The notes: a model not told the origin generated them from the letters alone. A stretch of DNA of 64,000 nt from Umezawaea tangerina (GCF_003002815.1 NZ_PVTF01000001.1:496001-560000), one strand, 5' to 3'. Shown: positions 23,669-32,311, counted from the first letter of the stretch. A program made the numbers and translations.

Positions 23669-25279
23669 ATGTACCAGCAGAACCCCGACCCGACTGGGTC
23701 GTTGCTCCTGTCCGCGCTGTTGGCGCTGGTACCGCTGGTGGCGGTGCTGGTCCTGCTCGGCGGGCTCAAGTGGAAGGCGCACTGGGCGGGCCTGACCGCG
23801 CTGGTGCTCTCGATCGGCATCGCGGTCGTCGGGTACTCGATGCCCGTCGGCACGGCCCTCGACGCCGCGGCGTTCGGCGCCGCGACCAGCGTCCTGGTGG
23901 TCCTGTGGATCACCTTCAACGCCATCTGGATCTACGACCTGACCGTCGAGAGCGGGCACTTCACCGTGCTGCGCCGGGCGTTCAGCTCCATCAGCGACGA
24001 CCCGAGGGTGCAGGCGATCGTGATCGCCTTCTCGTTCGGCGCGCTGCTGGAGGCGCTCGCGGGCGGCGGGGGACCGGTCGCGATCTGCTCGGTCATGCTC
24101 ATCGCCCTCGGCGTGGCACCGATGAAGGCGGCCGCGCTCGCCCTGGTCGCCGACACCGCGCCGGTCGCGTTCGGCGGCATGGGCAACCCGATCACCGTGC
24201 TCGGCACCGTCACCGGCCTGCCCGCCGAGCAGTTCGGCGCGATGGCGGGCCGCCAGGTGTCGCTGCTCGCGGTGCTGGTGCCGTTCGTGCTGGTGGTCAT
24301 CGTCGACGGCAGGCGCGGCCTGCGGGACGTGTGGCCGATCGCCCTCGCGGCCGGGCTGTCGTTCGGCGTCACGCAGTACCTGGTGTCGAACTTCGTGTCC
24401 TACAAGCTGTGCGACATCATCGCGGCCGTCGTCTCCGTCGGCGCGGTCGTCCTCGCCGTGCGGATCCGCAAGCCCTCCGCCGTACCCGCGACCGTCGGCG
24501 GTTCGGGTCCCGTGGACGAGGAGTCGTTGCGGGGCAACGACTCCCGCCGCGACGTCGTCACCGCGTTCGCGCCGTACGCGATCATCGTCGCGGTCTTCGC
24601 GCTGGCCCAGGTCACCGCCGTGAAGAACCTGCTGGAGAGGGCCACCACCAAGTTCGCCTGGCCCGGCCTGCACATCACCGCGCCCAACGGCAAGCCGGTC
24701 GCGACCACGTACACGCTCAACCTGCTGTCGGCGACGGGGACGCTGCTGCTGGTCTCCGGTCTGCTCTCGCTGCTGGTGCTGCGCATCGGGATCGGCAGGG
24801 CGCTGCGGATCTACGGTCGCACGATCAGCCGGTTCAGCTGGGCGATCCTCGCGATCCTGGCCGTGTTCGCCCTGTCCTACGTCATGAACCTCTCCGGCCA
24901 GATCACCACCCTCGGCGTCTGGCTCGCGGGCACCGGCGCGTTCTTCGCGTTCCTGTCACCCGTGGTCGGCTGGTTCGGCGTCACGATCACCGGCACCGAC
25001 GCCGGTTCCAACGCCCTCTTCGGCACGCTCCAGACCACCGCCGCCCAACAGCTCGACGCCTCCCCGTTCCTGTTCGGCGCCTCGAACAGCTCCGGCGGCG
25101 TCATGGCCAAGATGATCTCGCCCCAGAACCTGGCCATCGGCACCGCCGCCGCGGGCCTCGTCGGCAAGGAGGGCGACCTCTTCCGCAAGGTCTTCGGCTG
25201 GAGCGTTCTGCTGCTCCTGCTCATCTGCGTTCTGGCCTACCTGCAATCAACGCCGATTCTCGGATGGATGGTGCCATGA
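23669..25279 (+). CDS. L-lactate permease (LctP)-family transporter, likely uronate-related
   Basis: The membrane protein of 536 residues has about 13-14 hydrophobic segments. It matches the LctP family by EALAGGGGPVAI, DTAPVAFGGMGNPI and the C-terminal TGTDAGSNALFG and SNSSGGVMAKMISPQNLAIG motifs. Family members carry L-lactate or glycolate with protons. Here the gene is coupled (ATGA) to an unsaturated glucuronyl hydrolase and divergent from kduI-kduD, so import of a uronate or keto-deoxy acid is the better guess. ATG at 23669 fits the first hydrophobic helix; an upstream GTG frame extends to 23462 without protein-like sequence. Confidence 0.85.
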   Translation: MYQQNPDPTGSLLLSALLALVPLVAVLVLLGGLKWKAHWAGLTALVLSIGIAVVGYSMPVGTALDAAAFGAATSVLVVLWITFNAIWIYDLTVESGHFTVLRRAFSSISDDPRVQAIVIAFSFGALLEALAGGGGPVAICSVMLIALGVAPMKAAALALVADTAPVAFGGMGNPITVLGTVTGLPAEQFGAMAGRQVSLLAVLVPFVLVVIVDGRRGLRDVWPIALAAGLSFGVTQYLVSNFVSYKLCDIIAAVVSVGAVVLAVRIRKPSAVPATVGGSGPVDEESLRGNDSRRDVVTAFAPYAIIVAVFALAQVTAVKNLLERATTKFAWPGLHITAPNGKPVATTYTLNLLSATGTLLLVSGLLSLLVLRIGIGRALRIYGRTISRFSWAILAILAVFALSYVMNLSGQITTLGVWLAGTGAFFAFLSPVVGWFGVTITGTDAGSNALFGTLQTTAAQQLDASPFLFGASNSSGGVMAKMISPQNLAIGTAAAGLVGKEGDLFRKVFGWSVLLLLLICVLAYLQSTPILGWMVP

Positions 25280-26493
25280 CTGAGTTTTCCTTGTCCCGCC
25301 GTACCTTGCTGACCTCCGCCGCCGTGGCGGCCGGGGCGACCGCCGTGACAGGAGGAACCGCGTTGGCGCAGGAGCCGGTGCCCGGCCCGGAGGCGTTGCG
25401 CGCCGCCCTGGACTACGCCGTGTCGAAGGTGCGCGTCACCGGGCCCGCGATCACCACGTTCCCGGAGATCACCAGGGCCGAGAAGTGGACCTACGTCGCC
25501 GACGGCGGCTGGGTCGGCGGGTTCTGGCCGGGGACGCTGTGGATGGCTTACCTGGACACGGAAGACGAGCAGTTCAAGCAGTGGGCGCTCGCCGCGGCGG
25601 AGCGGTTGTCGCCGCGCAAGGACGTGGCGCGCGACCACGACATGGGCTTCCTGTTCTACCCGTCGTGGGTCACCGCGTGGCGGCTGACCGGCGAGGCGAA
25701 GTGGCGCGACGGCGCGATCAAGGCGGCCGACGGGCTGATCGGGCGGTACAACACCGCGGGCAGGTTCATCCGGGCCTGGGGTGCGCTCGGCACGCCGAAC
25801 GACGCGGGCCGGTCGATCATCGACACGATGATGAACCTCGACCTGCTCGCGTTCGCCGGCACCGAGACGGGCGACCGCAAGTACCTGGACATCGCGGTGG
25901 CGCACGCCAAGTCCACGCAGCAGAACTTCGTCCGCGCGGACGGCTCGACACCGCACGTCTTCGACTACAACCCGACGACCGGCGCGCCGATCGGGCCGAA
26001 CACCGTGCAGGGCTACAGCCCGACGTCGGCGTGGTCGCGCGGGCAGTCGTGGGCGATCTACGGGTTCACCACGATCCACCGCCGCACCGGCGACGCCTCC
26101 TTCCTCGCCACGGCGCGGAAGCTGGCGGACTTCGCACTCGGCCAGCTGACCCCGGACAACGTGCCGGTGTGGGACTACCGGGCCCCGCAGGCGCCCAACG
26201 ACGTCAAGGACTCGTCGGCGGGCGCGATCATGGCGGCGGGCCTGCTCGACCTGGCCAAGGTGACCGGACGGACCCAGTACCGGGACGCGGCGCTGCGGAT
26301 CCTGCACGGCCTGACCAGGGACTGCCTCACGAAGAAGTCCACGCGCGCGGAGGCGGTGCTGGCGCGCGGCACCCGCAACCGGCCGTCGGAGGACGGTGTC
26401 GAGGTGTCGCTGCCCTACGGCGACTACTACTTCATGGAAGCCCTGCTGCGGGTCCTCAAGCCCACCGAGATCTCGCGCGCCATCGGCCTGTGA
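25276..26493 (+). CDS. Exported GH88 unsaturated glucuronyl hydrolase
   Basis: The 405-residue protein begins with a twin-arginine-type signal (SRRTLLTSAAVAAG, residues 7-20) and an Ala-x-Ala cleavage region near residue 31, so it probably acts outside the membrane. The (alpha/alpha)6 barrel of GH88 is visible: WVGGFWPGTLWMAY, RDHDMGFLFYPSW (equivalent of the first catalytic Asp) and IIDTMMNLDLLAF (second catalytic Asp), then WSRGQSWAIYGF. Such enzymes remove 4,5-unsaturated uronic acid from oligosaccharides made by polysaccharide lyases, giving the KduI substrate. The start overlaps the permease stop. No lyase gene is in the window. Confidence 0.91.
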   Translation: MTEFSLSRRTLLTSAAVAAGATAVTGGTALAQEPVPGPEALRAALDYAVSKVRVTGPAITTFPEITRAEKWTYVADGGWVGGFWPGTLWMAYLDTEDEQFKQWALAAAERLSPRKDVARDHDMGFLFYPSWVTAWRLTGEAKWRDGAIKAADGLIGRYNTAGRFIRAWGALGTPNDAGRSIIDTMMNLDLLAFAGTETGDRKYLDIAVAHAKSTQQNFVRADGSTPHVFDYNPTTGAPIGPNTVQGYSPTSAWSRGQSWAIYGFTTIHRRTGDASFLATARKLADFALGQLTPDNVPVWDYRAPQAPNDVKDSSAGAIMAAGLLDLAKVTGRTQYRDAALRILHGLTRDCLTKKSTRAEAVLARGTRNRPSEDGVEVSLPYGDYYFMEALLRVLKPTEISRAIGL

Positions 26494-26499
26494 GGACGT

Positions 26500-26537
26500 G
26501 AGCCGGTTGGGAGGAGTCGAGGCCTCCCAACCGGCTC
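26500..26537. terminator. Bidirectional terminator between GH88 gene and surface-protein gene
   Basis: A perfect 15-bp inverted repeat (26500-26514 with 26523-26537, 8-base loop) lies between two convergent genes, ending 4 bases before the stop of the reverse-strand gene. It probably serves both directions, although T-runs are absent. Confidence 0.75.
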
Positions 26538-26541
26538 GCCG

Positions 26542-28461
26542 CTAGCTGTTGCCCTTGTCCTCGGGCGCCGGCTTGTCCTCGGGTTCCGCGTCGGCCTTGG
26601 CCTCGACCACGGCTTCGTCCTCGGCTTCGGTTCGGGGCGGGTTCTCGGCTTCGACCTCCGATCCGGTCTCGGCTTCAGGCTCGGGTTCGGCTTCCGGCTC
26701 GACCACCGCCTCGGCCTCGGGTTCGGCTTCCGGCTCGACCACCGCCTCGGCCTCGGGTTCGGCTTCCGGTTCGGTCGTGTCCTCCGGCTCGGTGTCCGGC
26801 ACGGTCCCCGCCGCCACCGCTCCGCCCGCCAGAACCAGCTCGTCCTCACGCCGCCGCGCCCCCGGCATCGCGGACACGATCACCACACCCGCGAGCAGCA
26901 GCGCCGTGCCGAGCCAGAAGATCGGGATCGTCCGGTACGCCGCCGTCGTGTACGCCAGCGGGATGGTCGGCTTGCCCGGCTGCTGCGGCTGCGGCTGGCC
27001 ACCGGCGGGTGGCGTCGTCGTGCTCCCGCACTGCACCCCGCCCTCCGGCGCGGCCGCCCGCACGATCTGCTCGCCCAACGACACCTGCGCCAGCGCGGAC
27101 GGCAGGTTCGGCAGGCCCAAGGCGTCCGTCGGCAGCAGTTGCAGGTCCAGCAGCCGCGCGGTCGCGCCGAGCATGAACCCCTTGAACACCGGCCCGCCCT
27201 GCGTCAGCGGGCTGTCGATGGCGAGCTTCTTCTCGTTGAACTGGGCGATCTGCAACCGGATCACGCCGATGTCCAGCTTCTTCAGCTCCGCGGGCAGGTC
27301 GCCGCCGGAGGGCAGGACACCGCCGATGATGGGCAGCTTCGGCAGTTCCGGCAGACCGCCGACCGGGATGCCCACCGGGATCTCCAGCTGCGGGTGGGCC
27401 GCGTCCAGCGTGCCCAGCTCCTTGCCGCCCTGCGACACCTTCAGCACCGGCGCGGTGTACGTGATCGACGAGGTGGCCTCGGCACCGGTCGCGAGCGCCA
27501 CCAGCGTCGGCTGGCTCACCACGTCGATCCGGACCTCCATCGCCGTGCCCGCGAGCAGCCGCACGCTCGCGGCCTGGAGCGTCGACGTCGTCTTCACGGC
27601 CTTGTTCGCCGAGTCCGGCAGGTCGACCAGCTCCACGGTCGAGTGCGCCGTCAACGTCTCCGGCAGGCTCAGCAGCGACCCCTTCTCACCGGTGTCCGTC
27701 GTGCCAGACAGCAGCCCGCCGAGCTGGCTGAGCGGCCCGGTCAGCTGCTTCAGGCCGTCGATCAGCGACTGCTTCGCCGCCGCGTCGAGCTTCGGGGTGT
27801 CCTTGGTCAGCATCCCCGTCAGGTCGGGGGAGGAGGGCAGGGTCGGGATCGCGTTGAGCACCGACAGGCTCGCCAACGACGTCTTCGCGTCGCTCAACGG
27901 CCGCACGCACGGCCCGACCGCGTCGTCCCAGCGCGCGTGCACGCTGCCGTTCAGCGCGCTCACCTTCAGCAGCGCGTCCAACGGCGTCTTCGGCAACGCC
28001 AACCCGCTGCTCAGCCCCTCCGCGTTGTCCGGGCCCGCCGTCTGCGCCAGCGAACCGGGCGTCTGCGGCGCCCGCCCCTGCACCGCGAACCCCAGCGGCG
28101 ACGCCTGCGCGACCGACCGCTCGAACGACAGGTACGCCTCGGTGTTCACCTGCGCACTGGCCAGCCCCACCCCCAGCTCCGCCGCGGCCTGCTTCGGCAG
28201 GTCCTCCCCGAACCCCGGCAGGATCGTGCTCGTCTGCGTCGAGTCCGGCGCCAACCGCACCACCGCCAACCCCGTCCCCGCGTCCCCGACCGCCCGCGCA
28301 AGCGGTTGCGGCCCGTTCGGCGCCGAGATCGGCGGCTGCGAGGGGTTCACCGGACTGGGGATCGGCGTCGTCGTCGGCGGCTGGGCCAGCGCGGGCGACG
28401 CGCAGAGAGCGAGCAGCGCCGCGGCGGTGGGCATGGCCAACACGAGCCGGCGTCTGCGCAT
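26542..28461 (-). CDS. Large secreted/surface protein with single anchor helix and acidic repeat tail
   Basis: The protein has 639 residues. A signal peptide (MRRRRLVLAMPTAAALLAL, cleavage near AQP at 28) is followed by a roughly 450-residue extracellular region without known motifs and a Pro/Gln-rich stalk. One membrane helix (IFWLGTALLLAGVVIVSA, about 515-535) is followed by a C-terminal cytoplasmic tail made almost only of Glu, Ala, Pro and Val. The tail holds a 12-residue repeat (EPEAEPEAEAVV). Two extracellular Cys are visible. ATG with AGGAGG site. The architecture is of a type I membrane protein; function unrecognised. Confidence 0.78.
   Translation of the reverse strand: MRRRRLVLAMPTAAALLALCASPALAQPPTTTPIPSPVNPSQPPISAPNGPQPLARAVGDAGTGLAVVRLAPDSTQTSTILPGFGEDLPKQAAAELGVGLASAQVNTEAYLSFERSVAQASPLGFAVQGRAPQTPGSLAQTAGPDNAEGLSSGLALPKTPLDALLKVSALNGSVHARWDDAVGPCVRPLSDAKTSLASLSVLNAIPTLPSSPDLTGMLTKDTPKLDAAAKQSLIDGLKQLTGPLSQLGGLLSGTTDTGEKGSLLSLPETLTAHSTVELVDLPDSANKAVKTTSTLQAASVRLLAGTAMEVRIDVVSQPTLVALATGAEATSSITYTAPVLKVSQGGKELGTLDAAHPQLEIPVGIPVGGLPELPKLPIIGGVLPSGGDLPAELKKLDIGVIRLQIAQFNEKKLAIDSPLTQGGPVFKGFMLGATARLLDLQLLPTDALGLPNLPSALAQVSLGEQIVRAAAPEGGVQCGSTTTPPAGGQPQPQQPGKPTIPLAYTTAAYRTIPIFWLGTALLLAGVVIVSAMPGARRREDELVLAGGAVAAGTVPDTEPEDTTEPEAEPEAEAVVEPEAEPEAEAVVEPEAEPEPEAETGSEVEAENPPRTEAEDEAVVEAKADAEPEDKPAPEDKGNS
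26680..26774 (-). repeat. 36-bp tandem repeat encoding EPEAEPEAEAVV
   Basis: Units begin at 26680, 26716 and 26752 (about 2.6 copies, nearly identical) inside the acidic tail of the surface protein. Because the unit is 12 codons, copy-number change would keep frame. Confidence 0.85.
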
Positions 28462-28540
28462 GTGAGAGGTCCTCCTCGGCGGTGAAGAGCGTGCCACCGG
28501 GGTGAGCGGCGTCACGAGAAGCCTAACGACCGGACCCCCG

Positions 28541-28570
28541 TTCGGTGACGCTCTCCGCTTCCGCTATAGT
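28541..28570 (+). promoter_or_regulatory. Promoter candidate of tRNA-Thr
   Basis: TATAGT at 28565-28570 is a good -10 box placed 11 bases before the mature tRNA start. The -35 position holds a weak TTCGGT at 28541-28546 with 18-base spacing. Confidence 0.5.
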
Positions 28571-28581
28571 TATCGCGTCTC

Positions 28582-28655
28582 GCCGCCTTAGCTCAGTCGG
28601 CTAGAGCGGTTCACTCGTAATGAACAGGTCATCGGTTCGATTCCGATAGGCGGCT
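28582..28655 (+). tRNA. tRNA-Thr(CGT)
   Basis: The cloverleaf of 74 bases is complete. The 7-bp acceptor stem GCCGCCT pairs with AGGCGGC; the D-arm is GCTC...GAGC, the anticodon stem GTTCA/TGAAC with loop CTCGTAA giving anticodon CGT (codon ACG, Thr), and the T-arm ATCGG TTCGATT CCGAT. The discriminator base is T. No encoded CCA follows. A strong terminator hairpin lies 15 bases downstream, so it is transcribed alone. No integrase or duplicated 3' end was found nearby. Confidence 0.97.
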
Positions 28656-28669
28656 CTGGTGAGATGCGG

Positions 28670-28703
28670 GTCAGGCCCGGTGCATTCGTGCACCGGGCCT
28701 GAC
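28670..28703 (+). terminator. Terminator of tRNA-Thr
   Basis: A perfect 15-bp stem (28670-28684 with 28689-28703) is closed by a TTCG tetraloop and followed by a short T-containing tail. It is placed directly after the tRNA. Confidence 0.85.
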
Positions 28704-28824
28704 TTGTTTCCGGGGTTCTTCTCCTGCGTGACCAACTGCGTGACTACGAGCGCCGCGCCGGAACCACCCCGATCCCGCTCGCGTTGAACGGGCTGGTTCG
28801 CGGGTCGGGGGAAGGGCGTGGGGC

Positions 28825-29199
28825 ATGCCGTTGAGCGCTGTGGTGCGGGAGCGGTGCCGGGCGTTGTTGCCGCCGGGCACGGAGATCAGGTACCTGTTCC
28901 CGGTCACGGCCGGGTCGGTGCTGTCGTTCGTGCAGAAGCCGTTCATCGTGGTGGTGACCGCCGAGAACGTGATCATGCTCGAGTGCAGCTGGCTCAGCCA
29001 CGACCGGCCGAAGGCGGTGCACTGGACGTACCGGCGGGGCATCCGGCTGGGACCGGTGGACACCACGCTGGACCCGACCTTCACCATCGAAGGGACGCCG
29101 TTCCAGACCTGGGACGAGTACGTGCCGGTCATCGCGGCGGCCGACGCGGAGGTCCGCGACGCCGACTTCGGACCACCCGACCCGCTGCCGGACCTCTAG
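28825..29199 (+). CDS. Small conserved-looking hypothetical protein
   Basis: The 124-residue soluble protein contains IRYLFPVTAGSVLSFVQKPFIVVVTAENVIML, a run of beta-strand-like segments that suggests a small PH-like or barrel fold. The C-terminus is acidic (DADFGPPDPLPDL). No signal peptide, membrane helix or catalytic motif is visible. Strong third-position GC bias and a ggggaaggg-like upstream site support a real gene. Nothing in the neighbourhood explains its role. Confidence 0.65.
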   Translation: MPLSAVVRERCRALLPPGTEIRYLFPVTAGSVLSFVQKPFIVVVTAENVIMLECSWLSHDRPKAVHWTYRRGIRLGPVDTTLDPTFTIEGTPFQTWDEYVPVIAAADAEVRDADFGPPDPLPDL

Positions 29200-29439
29200 C
29201 CGCCGCGGCAGGTCGGTGTCACGTGAAACCAGCCAACCGGTGACAAGCCCGTGACCTGCTGTTCTTCCGGTGTCTCCATTACTCGGTAACACTTTCGGGT
29301 GAGTGGTCGAAAGTGAGTTCGAGTGGGGTGATCCGGTGTCGTCCGCCCTGTGGAGTGCTTCGGCTGCTCCATCGGAGTGGCCTTCGGCTGATCGCCGTAA
29401 GCGGGGTTCGACTCGGTCGTTGCCCTGCCGGAGGAGGCG

Positions 29440-29625
29440 ATGACCATGATTCCGACGCTCTTGATGACGCTCCTGCTGCTGCCGCTCGCCCTGGTGGCCG
29501 CACGGGTGGGCAGACGCAGGTGGATAAGACGGTGCGGGGTGGCGCGGGTGCGGGCGGGGCTCGCCCTGTTCCACCACGGGTTGGGGGACGTGCCGACGGG
29601 GCGGCACCGGCTCACCCGGTTCTGA
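29440..29625 (+). CDS. Possible small membrane protein
   Basis: This 61-residue frame has ATG at 29440 and an excellent upstream site (ggaggaggcg). It has one hydrophobic helix (MIPTLLMTLLLLPLALVAARV) followed by an Arg-rich tail. The last 14 bases overlap the convergent oxidoreductase gene. Composition fits a single-pass peptide with a positive cytoplasmic tail. No family recognised; gene status is moderate. Confidence 0.45.
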   Translation: MTMIPTLLMTLLLLPLALVAARVGRRRWIRRCGVARVRAGLALFHHGLGDVPTGRHRLTRF

Positions 29626-30625
29626 TGGCCGCGAACACGCGGCTCCACCTGGCGGGGTCCTCGCGGTAGGGCGCGTAGCACGACGCCCTGGTGGTGATGT
29701 CGCCGTAGCGCGCCACCAGCTCCGCCCCGACCTGCTCCGGCTCGCCCACCACGGCGAACGCGGTGAGCACGTCGTCGTCGATCGCGGCGGTCATCTCGTC
29801 CCACTTGCCGCGCCGCGACAGCGCGTGCAGCTCCTCGTGCAGGTCGCCCCAGCCGTGCAGGTCCAGCACCTTCCGGTAGGACGGGGTGGAGCCGTAGAAG
29901 GCGATCTGCCGCTTGGTCTCCGCGACGGACTCGTCGAGCTCCTCGGGCGTGGTGCCGGTGGCGACGAACGACGGGCCGCTGATCTCCAGTCCCGCCAACG
30001 GTTTCCCGGCTTTGGCACGACCGCGTTCGAGGGCCGGGATGGTGACCTCGCGCAGGTACCGCTCGGTGGTGAAGCTGTGGCACAGGAAGCCGTCGGCGAC
30101 CTCGCCCGCGACCTCCGTCATCAGCTCGCCGACCCCCGCCAGGTACACCTTCGGCGAGCCGTGCGGGTTGGGGCCGGGGTCGAAGAACGGGGTCATGACG
30201 GTGTGCGTGGAGAACTCGCCGCGGAACCGCAGCCGGTCGCCGGTCTCCCACGAGTGCCAGATCTCCCGCATGGCCAGCACGAACTCGCGCATCCGCGCGG
30301 CGGGCCTGGACCACGGCATGCCGAACCGCTTGGTCACGTGCGTCTCGACCTGCGAGCCCAGCCCGAGGTTGAACCGCCCGCCGGAGAGCAGCTGCAGGTC
30401 GTTCGCGAGGACGGCGGTGCTCATCGGGTTGCGGGCGAACGCGACCGCGATCGACGTGCCGAGCTCGATCGTGGACGTCCGCCCGGCCGCCGCGGCGAGC
30501 GCGACGAACGGGTCGTGCTTGGCCTCTGCCACCCAGAAGCCGTCGTAGCCCGCGGCCTCGGCCTGCGCGGCGGTGTCCCCGATCCCGCGCGGGTCGAACG
30601 TGATCTCGACGCTGTCCACCTTCAT
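29612..30625 (-). CDS. F420-dependent LLM-class oxidoreductase
   Basis: The 337-residue TIM-barrel protein of the luciferase-like monooxygenase class resembles the MSMEG_2256-type F420-dependent family. Features are the N-terminal strand KVDSVEITFD, DGFWVAEAKHDPF, the FARNPMSTAVLANDLQLLSGGRFNLGLGSQ segment (usual barrel core) and SPKVYLAGVG. Cofactor F420 rather than FMN is inferred from subfamily. Substrate unknown. The gene is single and follows 20 bases after the convergent-strand lipoprotein genes' end. It begins with ATG. Confidence 0.87.
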   Translation of the reverse strand: MKVDSVEITFDPRGIGDTAAQAEAAGYDGFWVAEAKHDPFVALAAAAGRTSTIELGTSIAVAFARNPMSTAVLANDLQLLSGGRFNLGLGSQVETHVTKRFGMPWSRPAARMREFVLAMREIWHSWETGDRLRFRGEFSTHTVMTPFFDPGPNPHGSPKVYLAGVGELMTEVAGEVADGFLCHSFTTERYLREVTIPALERGRAKAGKPLAGLEISGPSFVATGTTPEELDESVAETKRQIAFYGSTPSYRKVLDLHGWGDLHEELHALSRRGKWDEMTAAIDDDVLTAFAVVGEPEQVGAELVARYGDITTRASCYAPYREDPARWSRVFAAIRTG

Positions 30626-30645
30626 GGGGTGGTTCTACCAGCGGG

Positions 30646-31335
30646 CTACCGCTCGCAGGCGATGCCGTCCCCGTCCGGGTCCAGGCTCCGGTCGTACCCG
30701 GCCCGCCCGGCGTAGAGCGGCGCGGCGCCCGCGGCCTTGGCCTCGGCGCAGTTCTCGTACGGCGAGTCCGACTGGGACTCCAGGGAGTCCTTGCCCTCGC
30801 AGGGCGCGCCCCACAGCCCGGCCTTGGACTGCTGGGCCGCGGACTGCGCCGACCGGAGCGCCGTCGACGACCCCGGTTCCACGCGCCCCATGCCGCGGCG
30901 CACCGCCTCGACCGCGAAGTCCGACCCGTCCGGCAGCAGCACGGTCGCCGCGAGCCCCACGGTCGGCAGGTACTTGACGGTCTTGCCGCCCAACGTGGTC
31001 CGGGTGAAGTCGGTCGCCGCCTGCGCCCAGCACCCGCCCGGCGCCGCGAGCCCGGCGATCTGCACCTGCTTGCCGTCCGGCCCGGTGATCGTGCGACCGT
31101 CGACGACGTCGCTCACCTGCAACGTCGAGGTCGCCGGGGTGGGCGTGGTGGTGGTCGTCGTCGCCGACGCGCTCGCCGCGTAGCTGAAAGGGACTCCGGT
31201 CGCGCTGACCTCCGCGGCCGCCGAGAGCGTTCCACCCGGTCTGGCGCCGCACCCGCCCGTCGCGCAGACGACGAGGAGCAGAACCGGAAGTGCACCGCGT
31301 CGCCGTAGAGCCGACGCGGAGGTGGGACTGCGCAC
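30646..31335 (-). CDS. Predicted lipoprotein: SNase-like domain plus Excalibur motif (copy 1)
   Basis: The 229-residue protein has an N-terminal signal with a lipobox-like ATGGC near residue 25, then a Ser/Thr linker. A domain resembling staphylococcal nuclease follows (VVDGRTITGPDGKQVQIAGLAAP). A C-terminal Excalibur calcium-type motif (DRSLDPDGDGIACE) closes it. In active SNase the strand after VDG carries an Arg and the PE end; here these read GLAAPGG, and catalytic Arg/Asp/Glu residues are missing. It is probably a binding rather than a nuclease module. GTG at 31335 gives a normal signal; an ATG at about 31390 would add a charged N-terminus. Confidence 0.72.
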   Translation of the reverse strand: MRSPTSASALRRRGALPVLLLVVCATGGCGARPGGTLSAAAEVSATGVPFSYAASASATTTTTTPTPATSTLQVSDVVDGRTITGPDGKQVQIAGLAAPGGCWAQAATDFTRTTLGGKTVKYLPTVGLAATVLLPDGSDFAVEAVRRGMGRVEPGSSTALRSAQSAAQQSKAGLWGAPCEGKDSLESQSDSPYENCAEAKAAGAAPLYAGRAGYDRSLDPDGDGIACER

Positions 31336-31489
31336 GCGATCCTCCAAAGGCGCGCCCGTCGCGCCTGTGTTCGGATCATCGCGTTTGGACATGCGCAGTG
31401 TTACGCGGATCACAGCTAGTTGCGCGGTCAACTTCCGTCCGACCCGACCCGCCGTCCAGGCAGGCCGGGCCGGGTACCCCGGAAGTCCT

Positions 31490-32230
31490 TCATTCGCAAG
31501 CGGTTCCGTCACCGTCACGGTCCAAGTGGGACCCGTATCCCGGTTCGCCGCGGTGCAGTGGTGTCACGCCCGCGGCGCGCGCCGCGGCGCAGGACTTGTA
31601 GTACGGAGCCGACGCGGGCGGGGGCGGTGCGACGGCCGCGGGAGTGGGGGTGGGCGGCGCGGGCGGTACCGGCGGCACGACCGGCGCGGGCGGCGGGACG
31701 ACGTCGGACCCCTTGCAGGGCTCGCCCCACAGCCCCAGCCCGGCCTTCTCGGCCGCCGTCTGCGCCGCGGTCAGCGCGGAGTCCGCCGTGGACTCGGCGC
31801 GCGCCATGCCCTTGCTCAGCGCGGCGACGGCGAAGTCCGTGCCGTCGGGCAGCAGAACGCCCGCGCGGTCGCCCGCGGCGGTGACGATCCTGATCTGCTT
31901 GCCGCTCAACGAGGTCGTGGCGAACTCGACGGCGGCCCGCGCCCAGCACTCGCCGGGCGCAGCGAGCCCGGACACCAGGACCCGCGCGCCGCCGGCGTCG
32001 ACGATCGTCCGGCCGTCGACGACCTCCCGGACGCGCACCGGCGGCGGTGCCACCGACGAGGTCGTGGAGGCCGTGCTGGTCGCGGAGGAGGTGCCGGAGG
32101 CGGCGACGGGGGTCGACGGCCTACCGGTCGAGCCGCAGCCTGCGGTGCAGGCGGCGACGAGCAGGAACGGGATGGCGCCGCGCCGCCAGCCGGCTAACGC
32201 GGGGGGTGAGCTGGACACGCGACTCCTCAC
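31490..32230 (-). CDS. Predicted lipoprotein: SNase-like domain plus Excalibur motif (copy 2)
   Basis: This paralogue of the downstream gene has 246 residues and the same order of parts: signal/lipobox (ACTAGC near residue 31), Ser/Thr linker, degenerate SNase-like domain (VVDGRTIVDAGGARVLVSGLAAPGECWAR) and a Pro-rich spacer of about 35 residues. The Excalibur motif (GSHLDRDGDGTACE) runs to the last residue. It differs mainly in the long Pro spacer. GLAAPGECWA retains a Glu after Pro but again lacks the Arg and Asp expected for catalysis. GTG start at 32230. The pair probably arose by duplication. Confidence 0.72.
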   Translation of the reverse strand: MRSRVSSSPPALAGWRRGAIPFLLVAACTAGCGSTGRPSTPVAASGTSSATSTASTTSSVAPPPVRVREVVDGRTIVDAGGARVLVSGLAAPGECWARAAVEFATTSLSGKQIRIVTAAGDRAGVLLPDGTDFAVAALSKGMARAESTADSALTAAQTAAEKAGLGLWGEPCKGSDVVPPPAPVVPPVPPAPPTPTPAAVAPPPPASAPYYKSCAAARAAGVTPLHRGEPGYGSHLDRDGDGTACE

Positions 32231-32311
32231 AACGGCGCGGTGGTCGCGCCTGCTGCTGGGGCATCGCGTGCACGTGCATCCGACGTTACGGGGATCACCC
32301 GTACGGCGGAT

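Noticed and set aside
28582-28703. tRNA-Thr as an integration site of a mobile element
   Set aside because: No integrase, no duplicated tRNA 3' end and no foreign cargo lie beside it; a normal terminator follows.
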